DNA of 64,000 nucleotides from Chamaea fasciata (lineage: Eukaryota; Chordata; Aves; Passeriformes; Sylviidae). The notes under the pieces are model-generated. The model ran no database searches. It was not told where the DNA came from and saw nothing but the letters and a program-made list of their open reading frames with translations. The DNA lies in NCBI GenBank assembly GCA_029207755.1, contig JARCOQ010000009.1, positions 31,580,914 through 31,644,913 of the forward strand, written 5' to 3'. Position numbers and translations under genes: made by a program. The first letter of the stretch is position 1, and every line of letters begins with the position of its first letter. This document shows positions 55,986 to 64,000 of the stretch, in pieces.

Positions 55986-58689
55986 TGTATAATGGGTTAT
56001 ATATGGCTGATAAAGGCCTTAAAATGTTGCTTTGTGTTAAACTGATGCCTCGTGTCTGTGTTCTGTTGTTGTGCACACATCATGAATAAGAAACAAAGTA
56101 GAGAGTTTAAGGAGGAAACTTTTCTCCAAACTCAGGGAATTTGAAGCACACGGGGAAACTCCCTTTATTTTTCTTTTTTTCAGAAGCATTATCTGGTTAA
56201 TCTTTTCTGTGATCAGAAAAAGAAAAATTAATTGATTTTTGATTTGGGGGCACTAAAGAGTCATACCTGCTTCCTGAGGCTAAGAGAGCCTTTAGGAGTC
56301 TGTCTCTCTCTTTGAGACAGGAGAAAATGCCCAGGGTGCTGCCACTGGGGGTCCCCTTTATGGCCCGAACAGGAGACTGGCCGTGTTTGAGGTCCATCCC
56401 TGGGATCCAGGGAGATCACTTGATCTCAGATGCATCTGGCACTTCTTGGACCTGCTGGGGCTGCTCTGCTTGAACCCATCGTTGATGTTTCTCCACACTG
56501 AGCCTCCTCTGCCTCCGTTTTACCCTGTCACTCACCAGTGCAAACCTTCAGCCCAAACTGCTGCAAAGACCCTCTGTTTCAGGAAGATTCCATCCTTTCA
56601 TTCTCTTCTGAGCGAGAAGAAGTCACCCTTCAGGATCCTGGGTCAGAGGAAGTCCCTTAATCCAGGCAGGATGGAAGTATCCCATGGCAAAGCCTTTACC
56701 CAGCTCCTAATGGAATATCCAGCAAATTCACCCGGCCCTTGGAAGGTCTCATCTGCTCCCCTGACCTCAGGCCCAGCCACCCTCAGGGATTACACAGTGT
56801 TTCCAGCATTCCTTACCTGGAAGAGCCATTCCCTTTCTCATGCCTTGCCTGTTTCTGTGTGGAACTGGGCTCATTTCCTCTCTTCATTCCATCCCTGGCC
56901 GCCTTCCCAGTGGATATTTCAGCAGCAGCCACCTGTGAGCCCCAAGGACCTCCCCAACCCCAAATTTCACTCAGAGGGAGCCATGAACCACCAGAATTCA
57001 CCTGATTCCTGCTGGATCCTGAGGGCTGCTCTAGATGGATGCTGCCATATGGCAAGAAAACCGTATTTTTACCGTCATTTAATAAATGTGCAGCCAAACC
57101 AGAGCCCCACCCTGGCTTTGTCACAGCAGAAGAGGTGACCATCAGTTTTAGGGTGCCTGTGCAGGTGCTGAACCTCCAGAGCATTTCTAGGAATGATGGA
57201 TACACAGAGTTACACACATCCCTGTATTCCCTGACACAGATCCATCTCCCACCCCATGGCCTGCAGATTCTCTCGAGAAGAGCTACAGGAGTTGTCAGAC
57301 TCTTGTCTGGCTGATAATACACAATGCCCTGGGCTAATCAACACAGACACAGGTGCTCATCCCCACCTTTTCCCTGAGTTTCCTTGCCTGGGAACTGTCA
57401 GGATTCCTGTAGGCTCCATATCCAGTATTAGGATGGAGCTGTAGGGTGTCAAGGCTGCAAACCTACTGTGAGGCTGAAAAGCACCTGCTTGACACCTGCT
57501 CAGAGGGACAGGTCAGAGCCTGAATACAAGAAAACAAAAGATGTTGTGCTTAAAAGAAATAAAGATCAAATTAAAGGTACCATCAAAATTCCCTCTCGGC
57601 CTCTTGTTTTTCCCACAGGGAATTTTCCCTGTGGAAATACAGCTGCTGTGGTTGCGTTTAACCAAGGGACAGTTTTTGGGCACTGCTGGGAATTGGGCAG
57701 GTTGGATGAAGACGGATGGCTTATCCCAAATATTTACAGCCAAGGCACAGATTTGTGCGACTACACATGTTGGACAGAGTGATAGGGGTAATAGCAACAG
57801 CTGGAATCTTTTTCCTGGTCTCACTGATGCCTGGAGTTTCCCTATCCCTACTCCAACCTCTGACTCAGCCCAGGGACCCACTGCAGTAGAGCCAGCAGGG
57901 CTGGGGAGCACCCTGGGGATGTGGGGCTACTCTGTGGGGACAGAGGGGTGACACAGGCCGTCAGGGGCCAGGCTGGCTTTGACCCTGGCTGGTGACCAGC
58001 TGGGACCCTCCTCTTCACTCCCGCCCAGGGTATGGGGATGAGAACGGAAAGGGGACAGGCCCATGGATTTGGATAATGGGAATTTAATAAGACATGCACC
58101 AGCTGTGCGTGCAGGCAGAGCACAAGGAGGAATTCATTCCCTCTTTCCATGCACAGGTGGCTTTTCAGGAACTTGCACATCCTCAGCACAGGCAGTTGTT
58201 GCTAGGAAAGCCAAATTCCAGAAACATGGATGTGTCCCACCTCCTTTCTCCTTCCTTCCAGGAGCTTTTACCACTCAGTACAATATCATGACCCCAATGA
58301 TCAGGTCTGTCCCTTGATCATGAATTTTTCCAGTCTCTCTCTGCCTGCTTTGAGAGCTTGGATTTGATTTCCACTTTCTGTGGTTTCCTAAAACCAACAG
58401 TCTCTGTCAATAGAGAGAGCACAAGGCTTTTCTCCTTTTGATAACTCATTGTGTGCTGGAGCCTCTTGGGCACAAGGCAGCTCCTCTGGGGACTCTGAGG
58501 TCCCTGCCATGTGGCCACTCCATGATCTGTCTCTTCCAGAATTCCTGGGAAGTTGGGGCTCCCAGCTGGAACCCACGGTGTGATTGACACTGCTCCTTTA
58601 CTCCAGGGAGCTGTGGTTGCCTGAGGTGCAGGGAGCACCAGGAACACCCAGTGCTGCACCCTGGCTTGGCCAGGGAAGTGCCCAACGCC
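55986..58689. other. Unique DNA with open frames but no recognised gene
   Basis: About 2.7 kb of moderately GC-rich DNA. A 251-codon plus-strand frame (56383-57138) opens with GTG and has no recognisable domain. A pyrimidine-rich 'tttttctttttttcag' at about 56167-56182 resembles a splice acceptor. Frames at 57468-57951 on both strands also lack domains. I find too little to call an exon. Confidence 0.35.
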
Positions 58690-59200
58690 CTGTGCTGGCC
58701 CTGCTGAGGGACTTCCAGGGCTGTGTCCAGTTCTGGGCTCCCAGTCCAGGAAGGACTTTCAGGAATGTGTCCAGGGAAGGGAGCTAGGGAAGGGGCTGGA
58801 GCCCCAGGAGAGGCTGAGGGAGCTGGGAAAGGGGCTGAGCCTGGAGAAAAGGAGGCTCAGGGGGGACCTTGTGGCTCTGCACAACTCCTGACAGGAGGGG
58901 ACAGCCAGGGGGGGTCGGGCTCTGCTCCCAGGGAACAGGGACAGGACAAGGGGAAACGGCCTCAGGCTGTGCCAGGGGAGGCTCAGCTTGGACAGCAGCA
59001 GGAATTTCTGCATGGAAAGGGTGCTGAGGCCTTGGCAGGGGCTGCCCAGGGAGGTTTGGAGTGCCCGTGGCTGGAGGTGTCCAAGGAAGGGCTGGAGGTG
59101 GCACTCAGTGCTCTGGGCTGGGGACAAGGTGGGCACCGGGCACAGCTGGGACTCCATGGGCTGGGAGGGATTTTCCAGCCTCAGTGATCCTGGAATTCCA
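58690..59200 (+). mobile_element. Young CR1 LINE 3' region (group C), fullest copy
   Basis: The copy begins near 'gtgctggccctgctgaggga' and includes 'ctgagcctggagaaaaggag', 'cctcaggctgtgccagggga', 'ttctgcatggaaagggtgct' and 'gggattttccagcctcagtg' with an 'atcctgga' octamer. About 420 bases are nearly identical to the copy at 26.8 kb. Its 152-154-codon frames on both strands are element-derived. Confidence 0.9.
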
Positions 59201-59309
59201 TGTTCATGGTGACACATTCTGCTTTTTTACCACCACCTTCTCAAGTGTCTCAAGCCCGTCTCACAGAAACACTAGCTGGGCCGTTGGATGATTTTCCTCT
59301 AAACCAGCT

Positions 59310-59482
59310 GCTTGAAATCCTGGAATACCCTGAGCTGAAAGAGACCTCCAAGGTTCTTAAATTTCAAATCCCGGCCCCGCCCAGACACCCTAAGAATCCC
59401 ACTCTGTCCCTGAGAGGGTTGTCCAAACACTCCTGGAGCTCTGACAGCCTTGGAGCTGTGACCATTCCCTGGGGAACCAGTG
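59310..59482 (-). mobile_element. CR1 LINE 3' fragment (group B)
   Basis: In reverse: 'gaaatcctggaataccctga', 'gctgaaagagacctccaagg', 'ccagacaccctaagaatccc', 'actcctggagctctgacagc', then 'ccattccctggggaacc'. It is more diverged than the other group B copies. Confidence 0.8.
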
Positions 59483-61164
59483 GCTTGATATAAGAAACAA
59501 CAGATGGATTTGAGAGGAATATAAGGCACATTAAGTATAAAGTTTTTGTCTTTATTTCATCAACGTTTTGTGAGTTTGGTCAGTATTTTGCAACATGCAA
59601 AGATAAGAAATACTTCTAACGGTGGAACTAAAGCCAGCAGTGGAATCACCGTCCTTGTGGAATCCCCATACCTGGAAAAGGTAGAAAAATGTGGAAATGT
59701 GGTGCTTGTGGACGTGGGTTAGTGGTTGGACTCAATCCTGGAGGCTTTTCCCAAGCTTCATGATTCTGCATTTCTGGATGCATGGCCAGGAGACCTCATT
59801 TAGCCCAGATTCCCCTCCGGAATCACCAGCGAAAGAAACAAGTGGATTAAGGCAGCACCAAAATCTCAATCCAAGTTCTGCCTTCAAACCCCCCTGTCCT
59901 CCCGCTGTCTGTCACAGCTCAGTCCCAGCCCTTCCATGGAGAAATTCCTCCTGGTGTCTACCTGAGCCTCCCCTGGTGCAGCTCTTGATAAAATGAAGCG
60001 CAGTGTTGTGGCTTTGGGGTTTGCATTTAACCGTAGAAAATTCAGGATGAAGAATCAACACAGAATAGCCATAATTACTTAATTAATTAACGATTTTTTT
60101 CTGTACCTGGCAGCTTCATAGGTGTGAGACTCAATCTCCCAGGTCTAATAAACCTTTACAAGGGACTTCCTGACAATGTTCAGGTGCTTGCATGGAAATT
60201 TTCCTGTTGCTTTTCCGTTTGGCTCTGGGTGCTGGGAGCAGGATAAATGTGTGTGCTAGGATGCACAGTAACCTGCAGAGATTCGGGAATTTCTGTGTTC
60301 AGTAGTCCCCTGCCTCTCCGGATGTCATTTATCAAAACCAGCTGCTCTTTATATCACTAAATCTTGTATCAATGTCTATTTAAAGTTAAACTGAGAGCCA
60401 AAGAAGCCTGCTTTGATTTAAATAAATCAAAGCACATCACAGTCACAGCAATTAATAATCCAAGGCTGGGGCAAACATGAAGAGTAGGAAAAATCCACTT
60501 AGGCAGGGTTGTTTTTGTTTCTTGCTGCTTTTCTAAAGCTTATTAGAAGCAGCAATCCTTTGATTAGGCTTCCACAGAAATCCCTCAGCATCAATAGGAA
60601 TTAAGGGGTTCGATCCTGGCAGTCTGTGGAAACCCAGGCTGGGGGATGGATTGTAGGGCTCCCTTTTTTATGACAGGTCATGGAAAGAGAGCTTTCACCT
60701 GAATTCTCAGCCTGCAATGCAAAAGCTCCTGCTAAGAATGCAGGCTGAGGTCTCAGGGCTGTAATTGTGCTGCTATCAGGTATTAATGAGCCACGATTTA
60801 GGTAATTACAGCTTCAGGAGAGGAGCCCTGGATTACAGGACAAACTTCAAATTCTACTGAAGCAGCAAAATCGGTGTCTGGGTTTATTCCTGTCAAGGTC
60901 AGGTCAGATTTTGTGTGCCTTCCTCTGGAGAGTTGTGTGCCTCCCTCCCATCTCCTCCAGCACCAGCTCTGTGGCACTGGAAGAGTCAGAACTTCAGGAA
61001 TGCTTTTGGGAAATGGCTAAAGAGTGTCCTGGTGAGAGGGTCCCATTCCCCAAGGAAGAGGTAAGGGAATCACTGGACTCCAGCAGTGATTTGCTTTTAT
61101 GTTCAGAGCAGGAGAGAAAGCCTCACCCATCTCTTCCTACTGGGAAATCTGGTGGAAGCCCAGG
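59483..61164. other. Unique AT-rich DNA, possible regulatory block
   Basis: No gene is recognised. A weak CR1-terminus-like piece lies at 59710-59775. The part at about 60380-60900 is repeat-free, with 'caattaataatccaaggc', 'ggtattaatgagccacga' and 'taggtaattacagcttcagg' motifs. This is the homeodomain-rich type seen at 35-41 kb, with weak support as a conserved non-coding element. Confidence 0.35.
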
Positions 61165-61402
61165 ATGGCTGAGGCTGCAGGGAGCTGGGTGGGCACGTGG
61201 TGCCACCTCCGTGCTCCAGCAGGGCCATCCCAGAGCCCAGGGCACAGCATTGTGCGCACACAGCTCTGCCACAGCCCCAGGGAGGAGCCCCCCAGGCCGT
61301 GTGGACAATGTGTTCAGGGCCGGGCACTGCCCAGGGAAGAAGTTGTGCCTCCTGTGCAGGGGGAATTGCTGGGCTCAGGCCCTGCCCGTGGCTCTTGTCC
61401 AC
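61165..61402 (-). mobile_element. CR1 LINE fragment (group D), inverted copy of 2.8-3.0 kb
   Basis: From 'ggctgaggctgcagggagct' to 'cctgcccgtggct', this is the exact reverse complement of 2803-3030 by eye, with no mismatch found over about 228 bases. It lacks the more 5' parts of the 2.3 kb copy. Confidence 0.85.
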
Positions 61403-63046
61403 AGAACATTTCTAAGGAGAAATGTATTTTCCTATCACAAGGCTGAAATGGGTGTTTGTTCCATGAAGCTCTCCCGTGATAATTCCATTTTCTTGTAGGA
61501 ACAATCATTTTGCAGCTTGGATTATGTTTTAGATACCTGTAGACTTTCCCCACTGATTTTAGAGAGTGGCTCAGTGACTCCACAGACGTTTTATCAGTAC
61601 ACTTTTAGGCTGGCTCAGGAAAGATGTCATATCCACAGGCCAAATCCCTGCCTTCAGCTGCAGGCAGGCAAGAATGGCTTAATGCGATGCTGGAAGAAGC
61701 ATTATAAATCTTTTTTAAAAATAATACTGAGGTGGGAACCTTTTATCCCATCAAAAATATACTTTTTAGTTTATCCAAACAATTTATGGTCACTCTCATT
61801 CATTCCAAACCATCAAATTCAGCTCCTTCAGCCATGTAAAACTGCAGGGGAATCAGTCTGGGATGAGCAAATGTTTCCAGTCCCTTTGGATCTTCCTCCA
61901 GGGAAACAAAGGGAGAAATAAAATCTGGATCGACTTCCACCCACGAATTCACAGAATATCAAAAAGTATTTCACTTCTGCCATGGGCAAGCAAGAAGGAA
62001 AAAGTGCTAGGAGGGAGAGGAAATCAGGATTTACTCTCTCATGCTTGTACTGTGACCGGACCCTCACCAAATATGAGAGGGAGAAGCTTCACAGTTACAG
62101 CTCCTTGCAGTTACAACTAATAGTTACAAATGTAATGTCTTCACAGTTATATTGGTTTGCTGCGCCTGCAGGTTTCTGACAGTTTGGTTCAGGCCTTGGT
62201 GGGTTTTACAGGCGTCCTGCTAAGGCTGGGATTTGCTTAAGCCTGAGCTACGTGTTTATAGGTCTAAACCTAAACTCTGTCCCTAAGGGGCTTCTAGGAT
62301 TTTCACACTCCCAGAGCCAGGAGGCTCAGCCAAAACTCTGTCAACAGCCCAGTGCTCTGCTGGGCTCTTTATGAAACTTCACCGTTAACGGAGAGCAACA
62401 AAACTTTCCACTGATTCTCTCCATCTGATGCATTCAATAAAAATTGACCTTTCTGATACCGTCCCAGATCTTGGGCTTAGGCTGAGCCATCACAGAGCCC
62501 CTTCAGCGGTCCTGCAGCTCAGGTCTGAGGTGTTTGAGGTTTGGGGACTTTGGCAAAGCCTGCTTTGGGTTCACAGAGTTTGCCTGCTAATTTAGGGCAG
62601 AAAAGTGCATTTCACCACCGTTTCAGATCATATTGTTTTTCTCCGAAGGGTTACACAAAACAAACATGTTTTGCTGCCCTGGGGAGCTCAGGACACCTCT
62701 GACAGAGCCCAAACAGAAGCTCTATTTATTGACCTCTGTATATATAGTTCCCCCACACCTTGTCCAGGGCATGTTTTTCACTCCATCCTCTCTCCAGGTT
62801 TATTCCTCGCATTCTCTCCCTCTTGTTTGTCAGAATTTAAGTGAAACTCCAAGTGATCTGTGTTTTGGTTTCCCTAACTAGGTAAAATTGGGCAAATGGA
62901 GTACCTCCACTGTTTAGTCCCCCAGATATTCCAACTAAATTCAATGGAGCTCAGGTACCTGGAAGTTGCATCTTACAAAGAAAACTGGAAAAAAAGAAAT
63001 ATGCATAAGCCATTAGGGATTTTTTTTTTTTTAACTGAGTGAGAGG
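61403..63046. other. Unique non-coding DNA
   Basis: About 1.6 kb with no recognisable gene or element. A short T run lies at 63020-63032. Confidence 0.4.
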
Positions 63047-63208
63047 CCACCCCTGGATCCCTGGAAGTGTCCAAGACCAGACTGGACAGGGCTTGGAGCA
63101 GCCTGGGACAGTGGAAGGTGTCCCTGCCCATGGCAGGGGTGGCACTGGATGGGCTTTAAAGTCCCTTCCAACCCGAACCATTCTGGGATTCTGTGATTCC
63201 ACGATTCC
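63047..63208 (+). mobile_element. CR1 LINE 3' fragment (group A)
   Basis: The fragment reads 'cacccctggatccctggaag', 'actggacagggcttggagca', 'tgtccctgcccatggcaggg', 'cccttccaacccgaaccatt', then repeated octamers 'ctgggattctgtgattcc' and 'acgattcc'. The tail has at least three octamer units. Confidence 0.9.
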
Positions 63209-63404
63209 ACTGAAAATTCAAAGCAGATCAGGTTCCCCTGGTACAGCCAGGGCTGCCTCAGTTACCCTTAGGAGTTTTCCTTCAGGGATTTCTCCACCAC
63301 AAGCCCCGAAGACAACAGGAGTGACTCTAAAACCTGTCCCTGGTCACAGCACTGGCATCAATCATAGTCAGGATCAACCAATGATCGAGATAAATGTGAC
63401 AGAA

Positions 63405-63530
63405 TCCCAGAATCCCGGAATGGATTGGGGTAGAAGGGACCCTAAAGCCCATCCATTGCCACCTCTGCCATGGGTCACCTTCCACTATCCCAGGTTTCTC
63501 CAAGCCCTGTCCAGCCTGGCTTTTTTGGTA
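63405..63530 (-). mobile_element. CR1 LINE 3' fragment (group A)
   Basis: In reverse: 'agaatcccagaatcccggaa', 'tggggtagaagggaccctaa', 'cacctctgccatgggtcacc', 'caagccctgtccagcctggc'. The 'cagggaca' step is deleted. Confidence 0.85.
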
Positions 63531-64000
63531 TTTTTCCTGCTCTGAAAAAGATCAGTGATTCCAGGATCTGGGAGGCAGCAGAACTAGACCAATTTTTCCA
63601 CAGTAGAGATGATCCCATCCCTGCCCCACTGCAGAGAGCAGCCACCCCAGCGGGGTGGGGGACACATCCCCACTCCGAGCCTGTCCCGGGCGTTGGCAGA
63701 ACTGACGCATTTCTTTGCAGCGCCTCGAAATCAAAGGAATTGCCACGTTTTTCCAGAGGGGAAGCCACTGCAGTGGAAGCAGAGTGAGACAGGGGGATGA
63801 TTCACAGCTTTCCTGAGGCGCCGCTGTTTTCCCAGCCGGCTCTGCAAGCCATTCATCATCCCTGATCCCTGGGGATGCGGATCCTCTCCAGGGAGTGTCT
63901 CCCTTCCCTCCTGTCCTGCCTGCCAAACCCGGGGATGGGAGCAGAAAGCAATTAACCCATAGCTCGTTTTCCTCTCCCAGACCTCTTCTTGCCCAGCTGA
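63531..64000. other. Unique non-coding DNA at the window edge
   Basis: GC-rich sequence without a recognised gene. A 'tttctttgcag' at about 63709-63719 resembles a splice acceptor, but no convincing coding exon follows it. Confidence 0.35.

Noticed and set aside
56167..56182. Splice-acceptor-like pyrimidine tract ending in AG
   Set aside because: No downstream exon with a consistent reading frame and donor site could be identified. Such tracts are common by chance.
56383..57138. 251-codon plus-strand frame outside repeats
   Set aside because: It opens with GTG rather than ATG, has no recognisable domain, and competes with a 169-codon frame on the other strand. Codon content looks like GC-rich chance sequence.
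53880..57500. Possible endogenous retrovirus remnant
   Set aside because: I looked for LTR ends, a primer-binding site and gag, pol or env motifs and found none that I could support.
1..64000. tRNA, rRNA or other structured RNA genes
   Set aside because: No cloverleaf with A and B boxes and no rRNA segment was recognised while reading both strands. A covariance-model scan would be needed to exclude small RNAs.

Overview
The window looks like non-coding bird DNA, probably from a songbird. The main evidence is about 45 fragments of CR1 LINE retrotransposons. They are recognisable from their 3' parts: a short stretch on the pattern 'cttccaacccaaaccattc', followed by degenerate 8-base repeats such as 'attctgtg' instead of a poly-A tail. 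CR1 is the dominant mobile element of birds. I found no mammalian SINEs, no bacterial-type gene organisation and no convincing protein-coding gene. Long open frames coincide with CR1 copies, with simple repeats, or with GC-rich unique DNA lacking recognisable domains.

Layout. 1-10 kb: unique DNA with CR1 copies, a long GC-rich CR1 at about 2.3-3.05 kb, a nest of CR1 fragments at 4.5-5.8 kb interrupted by a minisatellite, and a CCTT tract of about 165 bp. 10-34 kb: dense CR1 in both orientations, a short locally duplicated block at 11.4-12.3 kb, a GGGAT array at 13.1 kb, and two CR1 copies (24.6 and 28.5 kb) that share sequence beyond their 3' ends. 34.6-41 kb: the part most likely to be functional. 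It has a tandem duplication of about 170 bp, an unusually CpG-containing block rich in TAATTA motifs with a perfect MEF2-type site, an AT-rich island, and two more enhancer-like blocks. 41-52 kb: mostly unique DNA with CR1 and a duplicated block of about 430 bp (43.5 and 50.8 kb). 52-64 kb: unique DNA, a 13-bp minisatellite that appears to grow from a CR1 tail, a young CR1 at 58.7-59.2 kb, and a CR1 fragment at 61.2 kb that is base-for-base identical, in inverted orientation, to part of the one at 2.8-3.0 kb.

No genes work together here. The best reading is a large intron or an intergenic gene desert, perhaps near a developmental regulator, given the homeodomain-rich blocks. The neighbouring gene cannot be named from this sequence. 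CR1 subfamily groups are labelled by shared sequence: A (a common form containing 'ggaattgttccctgggag'), B ('ctgggcactgcccaggctcc'), C ('gaggctcagcttggacagca'), D (the 2.3 kb form) and E (older forms). These labels are mine, not database names.
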